Positions 24,255-32,664 are shown, counted from the first letter of the stretch. The stretch: 48,697 nucleotides of DNA from UBA4246 sp045113475 (GCA_045113475.1 JBGUIY010000068.1:1-48697), one strand, 5' to 3'. Numbers and translations are program-made. Notes: a model not told the origin generated them from the sequence alone.

Positions 24255-24282
24255 ATTATATAATAAAAAAGCGAAAAATCAA
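24255..24282 (-). promoter_or_regulatory. promoter for the HxlR gene
   Basis: On the minus strand TTGATT (24282-24277), a 16-base spacer and TATAAT (24260-24255). This would give a leader of about 160 bases. Confidence 0.6.
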
Positions 24283-24320
24283 CATATAACTATTAAAATA
24301 AATAGTTGCAATTAATGTTG
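24280..24320. promoter_or_regulatory. AT-rich palindrome, probable HxlR operator
   Basis: A perfect inner dyad, AACTATT (24288-24294) and AATAGTT (24301-24307), is flanked by CAACAT and ATGTTG at the outer edges. It sits between two divergent promoters and touches the minus-strand -35 box. Assignment to HxlR is by position. Confidence 0.6.
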
Positions 24321-24329
24321 ATATAAACA

Positions 24330-24357
24330 TTGACTCGGGCGAAAAATCCGGTACAAT
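24330..24357 (+). promoter_or_regulatory. promoter for the Tat flavoprotein gene
   Basis: TTGACT (24330-24335), a 16-base spacer and TACAAT (24352-24357), 54 bases before the start codon. Confidence 0.7.
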
Positions 24358-24411
24358 AATAGTACTGGTATTCTACTGGTGAATAATACCGTAAGCAAAG
24401 GAGAGATATTT

Positions 24412-25359
24412 ATGGAGAACATGAAGGAAATGAACCGCCGTGATTTCCTGCGCAAGGCCGGCAAGGCCGCTTTGGGCGCTGTCGCTGTCAGCAGCCTGCC
24501 TGTGCTGGCTGTGGCGGAAGAGAAGGAAGCCCCCGTATGGCCCTGGAAGTACGTGCCCCTGGATAAGGACGCCCTGCTGGAGCTCTGTTACAAGAAGTTC
24601 TATGAGTACGGCGGCTGCGGCGGCGGCTGCTTCGGCGGCATCATCGACATTTTCAGCGAGGTCACCGGATATCCCTACAACCAGATGACTCCCGGCCGCA
24701 CCTGCGCGCTGATGGCGGGCGGCTTCGGCACCGGCACCCTGTGCGGCTCCCTGGGCGGCGCGCTGCTCTTCGTCGGCCTGGTCTGCCAGCCTGCGGACGC
24801 GGCTTCCATCCGCGACCAGCTGTTCGCCTGGTACCGTGAGCACAGCTTCCCGGAATACCAGCCGGAATACAAGTCCATCACCACCGTGGCCCATTCCGTC
24901 AACTGCGCGGATTCCGTGGGCACCTACATGGCCGCTACCGGCTACAAGATGGCCGATCCCGAGCGCAAGGCCCGCTGCGCGGCCGTGACCGCCGAGGTCG
25001 CCGTGAAGACCATCAGCCTGCTGAACGTGCTGTACGGCTATGAGGCCGCGGAGCCTGTGGCAGAGCCCGCCCCCGTGGAAGAAGCGGCCCTGGGCGCCAA
25101 TGAGTACATCGGCACCGGCGTCAGTGAGATCGGCGGCGAAGTCAAGGTCAAGGTCACCATGGACGGCGACAAGATCGCGAAGATCGAAGTGCTGAGCCAC
25201 AACGAGACCCCCGGCATCAGCGATCCTGCCTTCAAGACCATCCCGGACGCCATCGTCGCGGCCAACTCCACCCAGATCGACGCCGTTTCCGGTGCGACCA
25301 GGACCAGCGAAGCGCTGATCGCCGCCGTCAACGACGCCCTGTCCCAGATCAAAAAGTAA
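24412..25359 (+). CDS. Tat-exported C_GCAxxG_C_C / FMN-binding protein
   Basis: A 315-residue exported redox protein. The N terminus has a twin-arginine signal, MNRRDFLRKAGKAALGAV, with cleavage near AVAEE. Residues about 45-225 match the C_GCAxxG_C_C family: a Gly-Cys-rich GGCGGGCFGG segment followed by spaced cysteines (RTCALMAGG, TLCGSLGG, NCADSVG). Residues about 235-315 form an FMN-binding domain ending DAVSGATRTSEALI, the motif in which a Thr receives FMN covalently from an ApbE-type transferase. No apbE gene is in the window. The ATG at 24412 has AAAGGAGA six bases upstream. A role in extracytoplasmic electron transfer is inferred; the partner is unknown. Confidence 0.87.
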   Translation: MENMKEMNRRDFLRKAGKAALGAVAVSSLPVLAVAEEKEAPVWPWKYVPLDKDALLELCYKKFYEYGGCGGGCFGGIIDIFSEVTGYPYNQMTPGRTCALMAGGFGTGTLCGSLGGALLFVGLVCQPADAASIRDQLFAWYREHSFPEYQPEYKSITTVAHSVNCADSVGTYMAATGYKMADPERKARCAAVTAEVAVKTISLLNVLYGYEAAEPVAEPAPVEEAALGANEYIGTGVSEIGGEVKVKVTMDGDKIAKIEVLSHNETPGISDPAFKTIPDAIVAANSTQIDAVSGATRTSEALIAAVNDALSQIKK

Positions 25360-25380
25360 ATCATCCTCGCAATTTTATGA

Positions 25381-25408
25381 GCCGGCCGGTTTTGCGGCCG
25401 GCTTTTCT
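25381..25408 (+). terminator. rho-independent terminator
   Basis: A perfect 8-bp stem, GCCGGCCG/CGGCCGGC, with a six-base loop is followed by TTTTCT, 21 bases after the flavoprotein stop. Confidence 0.88.
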
Positions 25409-25457
25409 GCTGCCGGAAAACGGGCGTAAGCGGCGCTCTGCTCCCGTGCGCTGCCCC

Positions 25458-25486
25458 TTGATATTCCATCCCAAATCAGATATAAT
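25458..25486 (+). promoter_or_regulatory. sigma-A promoter of the ECF operon
   Basis: TTGATA (25458-25463), a 17-base spacer and TATAAT (25481-25486). The leader of about 110 bases contains a perfect GACCCGG/CCGGGTC hairpin (25495-25514) without a T run. Confidence 0.85.
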
Positions 25487-25602
25487 GTGTTCCGGACCCG
25501 GAAAAAGCCGGGTCTTGAGCAGTGTACCCTGTGAGCGGCGGGGAAGCCTGGCGCTCCTCTTTATTATTGGTTTTCTTTTTCCGCGCGGCAAAGGAGCTTT
25601 GG

Positions 25603-26442
25603 ATGTCGGAGGAGATCATCGTCCTGAAGGACGTATGCTACAAGTATGAGGACGCGGCGCGCAACGCGGTGGATCACGTGGATCTGGCGGTGCGGCGCGG
25701 CGAGATGACCGCGGTGCTGGGCCGCAACGGTTCGGGCAAGTCCACCCTGGTCAAGCTGATGAACGGCCTGATCCTGCCGGACAGCGGTACGGTGCTGACC
25801 GACGGCATGGATACCCGGGACGAATCAAAGGTGTGGGATATCCGCCAGCGGGCGGGCATGGTGTTCCAGAATCCGGACAACCAGCTGGTGGCCACCGTGG
25901 TGCGGGAGGACGTGGCTTTCGGCCTTGAAAACACCGGTGTTCCGTCCGCGGAGATGCCTGAGCGCATCGACGCCGCCCTCAAGGCGGTGAATATGCTGAA
26001 ATACGCCGAACGCGCGCCGCACCTGCTGAGCGGCGGCCAGAAGCAGCGCGTCGCCATCGCGGGCATCCTGGCCATGCGCCCGGATATCATGCTGTTCGAC
26101 GAAGCCACCGCCATGCTGGATCCCCGGGGCCGCAAGGAGGTCTTCAACACCGTCAAGGAACTGAACCGCGAGGGCATGACCGTGGTGTGGATCACCCACT
26201 TCATGGAAGAGGCCGCACTGTGCGACACCGTGCATATCATGCACGACGGCGCGGTGGTGCTCTCCGGCACGCCCCAGGAGGTGTTCTCGGACAGGGAGCG
26301 GCTGCAGCCCTGGCGGCTGGACGTACCGCCCATGGCCGCGCTGGCCCAGCGCCTGCGGGCATCGGGCGTGGCCCTGCCGGAAGGCATCCTGTCCATCGAT
26401 GATATGACCAGGGAGGTGGAAGCGCTTGCAGCTCACCTTTGA
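25603..26442 (+). CDS. ecfA1: ECF transporter ATPase 1
   Basis: A 279-residue ATPase of the energy-coupling factor transporters, which import vitamins and metal ions using exchangeable S components. Motifs are Walker A LGRNGSGKST (near residue 40), Q-loop VFQNPDNQLVATVV, signature LSGGQKQR, Walker B IMLFDEATAMLDP and switch WITHFMEEA. The ATG at 25603 has AAAGGAGC upstream; the longer in-frame start lacks a ribosome site. It overlaps ecfA2 by 17 bases. Confidence 0.93.
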   Translation: MSEEIIVLKDVCYKYEDAARNAVDHVDLAVRRGEMTAVLGRNGSGKSTLVKLMNGLILPDSGTVLTDGMDTRDESKVWDIRQRAGMVFQNPDNQLVATVVREDVAFGLENTGVPSAEMPERIDAALKAVNMLKYAERAPHLLSGGQKQRVAIAGILAMRPDIMLFDEATAMLDPRGRKEVFNTVKELNREGMTVVWITHFMEEAALCDTVHIMHDGAVVLSGTPQEVFSDRERLQPWRLDVPPMAALAQRLRASGVALPEGILSIDDMTREVEALAAHL

Positions 26443-27286
26443 ACACGTAACGCATACCTACCAGGCGGGCAGTCCCTTCCAGGCCACCGCCATCAGGGAT
26501 ATCAGCCTGACCGTCAGCGGCGGCGAGTTCGTCGCGCTGATCGGGCATACTGGCTCGGGCAAATCCACCCTGGTCCAGCATATGAACGCCCTGCTGACGC
26601 CCTCCGAGGGCCGCGTGACGCTGGACGGGCGGGACATCAACGAAAAAGGCGTCTCCAAGCGGGCGGTCCGCCAGCGCATCGGCCTGGTGTTCCAGTACGC
26701 GGAGACGCAGCTCTTCGAGGAGACCGTCGCCAAGGACGTGGCCTTCGGGCCGAAAAACCTGGGCCTTTCGCCTGAGGAGACAGATACCCGCGTCCGGGAG
26801 GCCATGGAGCGCGTGGGCCTGTCCTACGCAGACCTGGCGGAGCGCTCTCCCTTCGAGCTTTCCGGCGGTCAGATGCGCCGGGTAGCCATCGCGGGCGTCA
26901 TTGCCATGCGCCCGGAAATGCTGGTGCTGGACGAGCCTGCCGCGGGCCTGGACCCCCTGGGCCGCCGGGAGATCATGGACCTGATCCGCGGTTTCCACCA
27001 GGCGGGGACCACTGTGGTGATGGTGTCCCACAGCATGGACGACGTGGCGGAGAACGCCAGCCGCATCATCGTGATGGAGCAGGGTCAGGTGACCATGGAC
27101 GGTACGCCGGAAACGATTTTCGCGGATGCGGAACGCCTGGTGGCCCTGGACCTGGACGTGCCCCAGACCTGCCGGCTCTCCCTGGCGCTCAGAAAGCAAT
27201 GGCCCGACTTCCCCATGTGTGTGCGGGCCGACGAGGCCTATGAAGCGCTGCTTGCGCGGCTAAAGGGAGGGAAGGCCCATGCTTGA
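26426..27286 (+). CDS. ecfA2: ECF transporter ATPase 2
   Basis: A 286-residue ATPase that pairs with EcfA1. Motifs are Walker A GHTGSGKST, Q-loop VFQYAETQLFEETV (the acidic FEET segment is typical of EcfA2), signature LSGGQMRR, Walker B LVLDEPAAGLDP and switch MVSHSMDDV. Translation starts at a TTG (26426) with GGAGGTG about eight bases upstream, inside the ecfA1 end. It overlaps ecfT by eight bases. Confidence 0.92.
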   Translation: MQLTFEHVTHTYQAGSPFQATAIRDISLTVSGGEFVALIGHTGSGKSTLVQHMNALLTPSEGRVTLDGRDINEKGVSKRAVRQRIGLVFQYAETQLFEETVAKDVAFGPKNLGLSPEETDTRVREAMERVGLSYADLAERSPFELSGGQMRRVAIAGVIAMRPEMLVLDEPAAGLDPLGRREIMDLIRGFHQAGTTVVMVSHSMDDVAENASRIIVMEQGQVTMDGTPETIFADAERLVALDLDVPQTCRLSLALRKQWPDFPMCVRADEAYEALLARLKGGKAHA

Positions 27287-28094
27287 AAATATCACCCTCG
27301 GGCAGTATTACCCCCTCAAGAGCCCCGTCCACGCCCTGGATCCGCGGGTCAAGATCCTCCTGCTGGTCGCCTATATCACGGCTGTTTTCCTGGTTCCCGA
27401 CCTGACGGGCTTCATCCTCATCACCCTGTACCTGGCGGTGGCCTGCAAGCTGTCGAAGCTGCCCTTCCGCCTGCTCATCAAGGGCCTGAAGCCCCTCAGG
27501 ATGATCCTGATCTTCACCTTTATCCTGAACCTGTTCTTTACCGGCGGGGAGACGGCGCTGCTGAATCTGGGCTTCGCCACGCTGACCAGGGAGGGCCTGC
27601 TCAATGCCATCCGATACAGCCTGCGCCTGATCTTCCTGGTGCTGGGCTCCAGCCTGCTGACGCTGACCACCGCGCCGGTGACCCTCACCGACGGCCTGGA
27701 GCGCCTGCTCTCGCCGCTGAAGGTGATCCACTTCCCCGCTCACGAGATGGCCATGATGATGACCATCGCCCTGCGGTTCATCCCCACGCTGCTGGAGGAG
27801 GCCGACAAGATCATGAAGGCCCAGTCCGCCCGCGGCGCGGACTTTGAGTCCGGCAAGCTGTTCGACCGGGCCAGGGCCATGGTGCCGCTGCTGGTGCCGC
27901 TGTTCGTCAGCGCCTTCCGCCGGGCCGGGGATCTGGCCATGGCTATGGAGGCCCGCTGCTACCACGGCGGCGAAGGCCGCACCCGCCTGCACGTATTGAA
28001 GGTGCAGAAGCGGGACTGGATCGCCATCCTGGTCACCGCCGTCCTGATCGTCCTTGTGGTGCTCGAGCCGCGGTTCGTTCCCTGGCACGTATGA
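27279..28094 (+). CDS. ecfT: ECF transporter transmembrane component
   Basis: A 271-residue membrane protein that connects the two ATPases to the substrate-binding S component. Five or six hydrophobic segments are seen, and the two Ala-Arg-Gly coupling helices are recognisable as AQSARGADFES and AMEARCYHGGEG. No S component is coded in the window, so this is probably a shared (group II) module serving several S proteins elsewhere. The gene overlaps both neighbours. Confidence 0.92.
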   Translation: MLENITLGQYYPLKSPVHALDPRVKILLLVAYITAVFLVPDLTGFILITLYLAVACKLSKLPFRLLIKGLKPLRMILIFTFILNLFFTGGETALLNLGFATLTREGLLNAIRYSLRLIFLVLGSSLLTLTTAPVTLTDGLERLLSPLKVIHFPAHEMAMMMTIALRFIPTLLEEADKIMKAQSARGADFESGKLFDRARAMVPLLVPLFVSAFRRAGDLAMAMEARCYHGGEGRTRLHVLKVQKRDWIAILVTAVLIVLVVLEPRFVPWHV

Positions 28095-28864
28095 CGCGGC
28101 GCTATCTGCTGACCGTCGCCTATGACGGCACGGCCTACTGCGGCTGGCAGGCGCAGAAAAACGGCCCCAGCGTGCAGGAGACCCTGGAGGAGGCCCTTTC
28201 CCGCCTGCTGGGGCACTTTACCCGGGTGACCGGCGCGAGCCGGACGGACGCGGGGGTCCACGCCCTGGGCCAGCGCGCGCATTTTGACGCCGACACGGGC
28301 ATTCCGGCCGAAAAGCTGCCCTTTGCCCTGAATACCATGCTGCCGCCGGACGTGCGCGTCACCGCGGGCCTGCTGGTGCCCGATACGCTGCACGCGCGGT
28401 TCTCCGTGGAGGAGAAGACCTACACCTACCGCATCCACAACGCGCCTCACGCCAGCGCCCTGTACCGGAACCTGACCGCCCACGTGCCCGTGACCCTGGA
28501 CGACCGGCTGATGCACGGGGCTGCCCAGGCGCTGGCGGGTACCCATGATTTCGCGGCCTACTGCGCCGCCGGAGGCTCCGCCAAGACCACCGTCCGCACC
28601 ATCCGGCAGATCGCCGTTTCCCGGGAGGGGGAGCGGGTGACCCTCACCGTCACCGGCAACGCCTTCCTGTACAACATGGTGCGCATCATCGCCGGCACCC
28701 TCATCGACGTGGGCCACGGCAAGCTCCCGCCTGAGTGCCTGCAGACTGCCCTCACGACCCTCAACCGCCTGGACCTGGGCGTCACGGCGCCGGCCAACGG
28801 CCTGGAACTGACGGAAGTGAAATACCCGGAAGAGAGGCTGAGGATGCCTGGCCAGGGGGAATGA
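28091..28864 (+). CDS. truA: tRNA pseudouridine synthase A
   Basis: A 257-residue enzyme that makes pseudouridine at positions 38-40 in the tRNA anticodon arm. The catalytic Asp lies in TGASRTDAGVHALGQ (near residue 54), with AYDGTAYCGWQ at the N terminus and GNAFLYNMVRIIAGT later, both family signatures. The start overlaps the ecfT stop by four bases (ATGA). The ecfA1-ecfA2-ecfT-truA order is common in Bacillota, where rplQ usually precedes and rplM-rpsI follow; neither is present here. Confidence 0.95.
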   Translation: MTRRYLLTVAYDGTAYCGWQAQKNGPSVQETLEEALSRLLGHFTRVTGASRTDAGVHALGQRAHFDADTGIPAEKLPFALNTMLPPDVRVTAGLLVPDTLHARFSVEEKTYTYRIHNAPHASALYRNLTAHVPVTLDDRLMHGAAQALAGTHDFAAYCAAGGSAKTTVRTIRQIAVSREGERVTLTVTGNAFLYNMVRIIAGTLIDVGHGKLPPECLQTALTTLNRLDLGVTAPANGLELTEVKYPEERLRMPGQGE

Positions 28865-28871
28865 AAGTATG

Positions 28872-28907
28872 ACGGACCCGGATTCGTTGGATTCGGGGCC
28901 GTTTTTA
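28872..28907 (+). terminator. terminator after truA
   Basis: An imperfect stem (CGGACCCGGATTC with GATTCGGGGCCG) is followed by five T residues. Confidence 0.7.
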
Positions 28908-28938
28908 TTTTGAGCATTTTTTGTTTGGAGAAAAGGAA

Positions 28939-29005
28939 AGAGTGGAGTTTGGAGAGTGGAGAGTGGAGTTGGAAGTGAGGAATGAAGGAGTCAGGAGTGA
29001 GATAA
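28939..29005. repeat. purine-rich GAGTGGAGA repeat, copy 2
   Basis: Imperfect GAGTGGAGA and GTGAGGAATGA units like those at 4059-4170. The whole gene-free region 28865-29341 holds this tract, a GC palindrome and a repeat core; nothing else was found in it. Confidence 0.82.
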
Positions 29006-29027
29006 TGACGCGGAACCGGCAGACTGT

Positions 29028-29056
29028 GTAGCGGCATGCGCAGGCGCCGCCGCTAC
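29028..29056. repeat. GC palindrome of the dispersed repeat, copy 2
   Basis: GTAGCGGC...GCCGCTAC forms a hairpin. Its reverse complement starts with the same 19 bases as 4103-4121. Confidence 0.65.
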
Positions 29057-29183
29057 ATATTGTCCTTAAGGATTGCAGCGATGTTGATTAACAGGAATCA
29101 TACATTATGCGAAAGTACTGATGCGTGTTGAGATGCAGAAGGTATATGGCGTAGCGGCGGAAATGATGTCCCGGGGAGCCTTA

Positions 29184-29243
29184 TAAATCTGTCGGACATC
29201 ATTATGGTACTCCTTTTACCGTACCCTTATGTGTCATTCTGAA
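29184..29243 (+). repeat. dispersed repeat core, copy 2
   Basis: This 60-base segment begins TAAATCTGTCGGACATCATT and ends GTCATTCTGAA. It aligns along its length with 4405-4466. Confidence 0.75.
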
Positions 29244-29341
29244 TTACGCCGGCTTCTCCGGCCGTATGGACGCGGGATGGGTTTTGTGCTACAATACATC
29301 CATCAAAAGATGAGCCCGGTACGTCGGGAAGGATGGAGCCC

Positions 29342-29842
29342 ATGAGAATTTCGTTTGATCTGGACGAAGTGCTGTTCGTGAACCCGCAGAAGTACGAAAC
29401 GGAGAAGCCGCTCCGCTTTCCCATGAACCGCCTGTTCCCCGAGCGGCTCCGGAAGGGGACGGTCCGGCTGATCCACGAGCTGCAGAATCGCGGGTTCGAG
29501 GTGTGGGTATACACCTCATCTTATCGCACGGAACTGTATATCCGGGCGCTGTTCCGGAATTACGGCGTACGCTTCGACCATATCGTGAACGGCGCCAGGC
29601 ATCAGGCGGAGATCCAGGGAAAGCGCAAGGATCCCGTGCCCACCAAGGTGCCGGGGTTTTACCACATCTCCCTGCACATCGACGACGAGAACTCGGTGAT
29701 CCAGAACTGCCGGATGAGCGGCGTCCGTGCCATGCGGGTATTCGAGCCTGACAGCCAGTGGGCAGAAAAGATCCTTGCCGAGGCCGTCAGGATAAGGCGG
29801 ATGGAAGAGCAGGCGGACAAGCCGGGAAAGGAGGCACGCTGA
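29342..29842 (+). CDS. small HAD-like hydrolase
   Basis: A 166-residue protein with HAD features: ISFDLDEVLF (motif I DxD) at the N terminus, VWVYTSSYR (motif II) near residue 57 and SLHIDDENSV (Asp-rich motif IV) near residue 118. It is short and lacks a cap domain, so it may act on a large or exposed substrate. The ATG at 29342 gives a sensible distance to GGAAGGA; an in-frame ATG three codons earlier is too close. It overlaps the next gene by one base. Substrate unknown. Confidence 0.78.
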   Translation: MRISFDLDEVLFVNPQKYETEKPLRFPMNRLFPERLRKGTVRLIHELQNRGFEVWVYTSSYRTELYIRALFRNYGVRFDHIVNGARHQAEIQGKRKDPVPTKVPGFYHISLHIDDENSVIQNCRMSGVRAMRVFEPDSQWAEKILAEAVRIRRMEEQADKPGKEAR

Positions 29843-30174
29843 TGAAAATGGCGGAAGTTTCAGCGGAAATGCTGGAGGAAAAGATGCGCTTCGCGGAGAA
29901 AATGCTTGAAAAAGCAGGCGCGGTTCCCCTGGAGATCAACCAGAAGAACCGCGAGATCCTGAATCAGCGCCAGACCTATTTGTATGAGAATACCTATTAC
30001 CGGATCGACCACGCGGCGTTTGACGGCGAGGCCTTCCTGATCGTCAGCTGCATCGATATCGAAAAATATGCCGCCATCGGCCTGATGGAGGACGTGGAGG
30101 CGATCCCGCTGGACGCCTCCGAAACGCAGATCGAAGCGTCGGTCAGGCACGCTCTGGGGATCGCGGACGGCTGA
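29842..30174 (+). CDS. hypothetical protein
   Basis: A 110-residue, acidic, soluble protein (MKMAEVSAEMLEEKMRF onward). The first 40 residues are predicted helix; the rest mixes strands and helices. No known domain is recognised. The start codon overlaps the stop of the HAD-like gene (TGATG) with AAAGGAGG upstream, so the two are translationally coupled and probably act together. Its stop abuts that of the convergent SDR gene. Confidence 0.75.
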   Translation: MKMAEVSAEMLEEKMRFAEKMLEKAGAVPLEINQKNREILNQRQTYLYENTYYRIDHAAFDGEAFLIVSCIDIEKYAAIGLMEDVEAIPLDASETQIEASVRHALGIADG

Positions 30175-30921
30175 TCAGTAGGGGCTGTCGAATTCCCGCT
30201 CGGCTTTGGCTACGGCGTCGGCCAGGGACATGCCCGCGAAGTGCTGCGCACCCAGGTTGCGGCCGGATTTCCTGTCGTCCGCGAAAACGCCCGCCACGAT
30301 GCCGGGGATGGCGCTTTCCGGCGCGTTTGGCGCGTGGCTGCCGCCCAGGTCGGTGCGGCACCAGCCCGGATCGGTCAGGTTGATCATCACGTCCGTGCCG
30401 TTAACCTTGGAGCCCAGGTCGATGGTGATCTTGTCCAGGGCGGCCTTGCTGGCGGAATAGCCTGCCTGGCACACGTCCAGCGCGATGCCGCTGGTGGTGT
30501 TCAGAATGCGGCCGGTGCCCTTCGCGATCATCTTCGGCATGAAATGGTAGCAGATCATGGCCGGGGCGATGGTGTTTACGCGGAAGCTGATTTCATAGTC
30601 TGAAACGGGCGTTTCAAAGTATACCGTCCGGTAGGCGATCTGCAGGCCCGCGTTGTTCAGCACGATGTCCACGTCCACGCCCAGGCGGTCGATCTCGTCC
30701 AGCATCTGCCGCACCGCGTCCAGGTCGTTCAGGTCCGCCTCCACGGCATGGGCTTCCACGCCGAGGGCTTTGACTTCCCCGAGGATTTTTTCCGTATGGG
30801 CGAGGCTGCGACTGTGCAGGATCAGGTTGCAGCCCTGCTCGGCCATGAATTTCGCGGTCAGATAACCGATGCCCCGCGCCGCGCCGGTGATCAGCGCCCA
30901 TCTGCCTTTGACTTGATACAT
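30175..30921 (-). CDS. short-chain dehydrogenase/reductase
   Basis: A 248-residue SDR oxidoreductase. The cofactor-binding TGAARGIGY (TGxxxGxG) is near residue 13, NNAG near 88, the catalytic Ser region is NTTSGIAL and the catalytic YSASK is present. Helix and strand spacing fits the classical SDR length. The ATG at 30921 is chosen because AAGGAG lies nine bases upstream; an ATG six codons earlier has no such site. An Asp/Arg-type choice of NAD or NADP cannot be made reliably. Substrate unknown. Its stop is directly next to that of the convergent gene. Confidence 0.9.
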   Translation of the reverse strand: MYQVKGRWALITGAARGIGYLTAKFMAEQGCNLILHSRSLAHTEKILGEVKALGVEAHAVEADLNDLDAVRQMLDEIDRLGVDVDIVLNNAGLQIAYRTVYFETPVSDYEISFRVNTIAPAMICYHFMPKMIAKGTGRILNTTSGIALDVCQAGYSASKAALDKITIDLGSKVNGTDVMINLTDPGWCRTDLGGSHAPNAPESAIPGIVAGVFADDRKSGRNLGAQHFAGMSLADAVAKAEREFDSPY

Positions 30922-30987
30922 GTTTTCCATCTCCTTCATCTTGATGTGAACATCATATCATACATTGACAAAAAAAGATACAAAAAA

Positions 30988-31022
30988 CAGTGGCTGCCGT
31001 GGATAAACCGCGGCAGCCACTG
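30988..31022 (-). terminator. terminator of the opp operon
   Basis: A perfect 12-bp stem (CAGTGGCTGCCG, 30988-30999, with 31011-31022) is followed on the minus strand by a T run (TTTTTTG). It lies 17 bases after the oppA stop. Confidence 0.9.
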
Positions 31023-31039
31023 GCTGTTCAGCAAAGGTA

Positions 31040-32641
31040 TTACTTGACAGCGTTCATGAAGAGCTTCTCACCGGTGGCATAGGTGGTCACGCCCTTGATT
31101 TCGGGGATGCAGATCCAGGTGGTGGCATAGTAGTAGACGGGGATGCAGCAGGCTTCATCGCCCACAGCCAGCTTCTCAGCCTGGTGCAGCAGAGCGAAGT
31201 GCTCAGCCAGATCGGTGGTGGCGGCAGCCTTCTCCATCAGAGCGTCGAATTCGGGGTTGTTGTAGAAGGTGGAGTTGTTGCCGGAGTAGCTGGTGAACAG
31301 GTCCAGCAGGTTGGACGGATCGCCGTAGTCAGCCACCCAGCCGTCACGGGCCAGGGTGTGCTCGCCGTTGCGGCGCGCAGCCAGGAACACGTTCCACTCC
31401 ATCTGCTCGATCTCGATGTTGATGCCCAGGTTCTCTTTCCACATGTAAGCGAGCGCTTCAGCAGTGGGAACGTGCACGCCGGAGACGTTGGTGCAGTAGG
31501 GGATGGTGGGGAAGCCTTCGCCGTTGGGATAGCCGGCTTCAGCCAGCAGTTCCTTCGCCTTGGCAATGTTGGCCTGATAGTCGCTGCGGTCGATCACGGT
31601 GTCGAAATCGCCGAAGTCGGAGCCGTCGTTGGTGAAGAAGCCGCCGCCGACGAAGTCGGTCGCGGGCAGATAGGTGCCCTGGGTGACCACTTCAGACAGA
31701 TAGATGGGATCGATGGCCAGCTGCAGAGCCTTGCGGACGCGGACGTCATCGAAGGGAGCCTTCTTGTTGTTGATGTTGACATAGTAGGTGCCCAGCTGCG
31801 GCTCGGTCTGGAACAGGCCTTCAGCCTTCACAGCGTCGAGCTCTTCGGTGGGATAGTCGTCGCACCAGTCGAGCTCGCCGGCACGCATGGCAGCCAGCTT
31901 GGCGTTCGGGTCGGTGATCAGCTTGAAGCAGATGCGCTTGCAGACGACCTGCTCCGCGTCATAATAAACGGGGTTGGGAACCATGACGATTTCTTCGTCC
32001 ATGGTGTAGCTCTCCAGCTTGTAGGGGCCGTTGCCGATCAGGGTCTCGGGAGAGGTGGTCCAGGCGTCGCCATTGGCTTCGATGATGTCCTTGCGGACGG
32101 GGTAGTAGGTCGGGAAGGCCATGATCTCCAGGAACCAGGCGCAGGGCTGGACCAGGGTGAGCTCGATGGTCTTGGTGTCGATGGCTTTGACGCCCAGCTC
32201 ATCCACGGGCTTCGCGCCGGTGGAGATGTCCAGACCGTTCAGCAGGTACTTGCCCATATCGCCGGCGTAGGGGGCGGCGGTTTCCGGATCCACAAGGCGC
32301 TTCATGGTGTACACGAAGTCCTCGGCGGTCAGATCCTGGCCGTCGGACCATTTCGCGTCATCACGAATGTGGAAGGTGTATACCAGGCCGTCTTCGCTGA
32401 CAGTGTAGTTGTCGGCGGCGCCCAGCACGATGCCTTCGCCGTTCCAGCCATACTTCATCAGGCCTTCGAAGAGGTGCTTGATGTAGTTGGAGCCGTCAGA
32501 AGCGGAGTTCTTCTGGGGGTCCAGGGTTTCGGGCTGAGAACCGATGCAGACGTTGATGGTCTGGACATCTTCAGCGGAAACCAGGCTGATCATGCCGGTC
32601 ATCATTACCAGCGCCAGCACAAAAGCTAACAGTTTCTTCAT
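31040..32641 (-). CDS. oppA: peptide ABC transporter substrate-binding protein
   Basis: A 533-residue exported family 5 binding protein for oligopeptides. The signal peptide is MKKLLAFVLALVMMTGM with cleavage near VSAED; no lipobox cysteine is present. The mature part shows the typical start (INVCIGSQPETLDPQ), KWSDGQDLTAEDFVYTMKR, and the VRKALQLAIDP block. It is the last gene of the operon, after oppF, separated by 43 bases with an AAGGAGG site and a small hairpin. It is probably the most abundant product because of its own ribosome site and message-end terminator. Peptide length preference is unknown. Confidence 0.92.
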   Translation of the reverse strand: MKKLLAFVLALVMMTGMISLVSAEDVQTINVCIGSQPETLDPQKNSASDGSNYIKHLFEGLMKYGWNGEGIVLGAADNYTVSEDGLVYTFHIRDDAKWSDGQDLTAEDFVYTMKRLVDPETAAPYAGDMGKYLLNGLDISTGAKPVDELGVKAIDTKTIELTLVQPCAWFLEIMAFPTYYPVRKDIIEANGDAWTTSPETLIGNGPYKLESYTMDEEIVMVPNPVYYDAEQVVCKRICFKLITDPNAKLAAMRAGELDWCDDYPTEELDAVKAEGLFQTEPQLGTYYVNINNKKAPFDDVRVRKALQLAIDPIYLSEVVTQGTYLPATDFVGGGFFTNDGSDFGDFDTVIDRSDYQANIAKAKELLAEAGYPNGEGFPTIPYCTNVSGVHVPTAEALAYMWKENLGINIEIEQMEWNVFLAARRNGEHTLARDGWVADYGDPSNLLDLFTSYSGNNSTFYNNPEFDALMEKAAATTDLAEHFALLHQAEKLAVGDEACCIPVYYYATTWICIPEIKGVTTYATGEKLFMNAVK

Positions 32642-32664
32642 GGGGTTTCCTCCTTTTTATTTTG

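Noticed and set aside
31184..32629. 481-codon plus-strand frame
   Set aside because: Antisense to oppA, which has a full signal peptide and family motifs.
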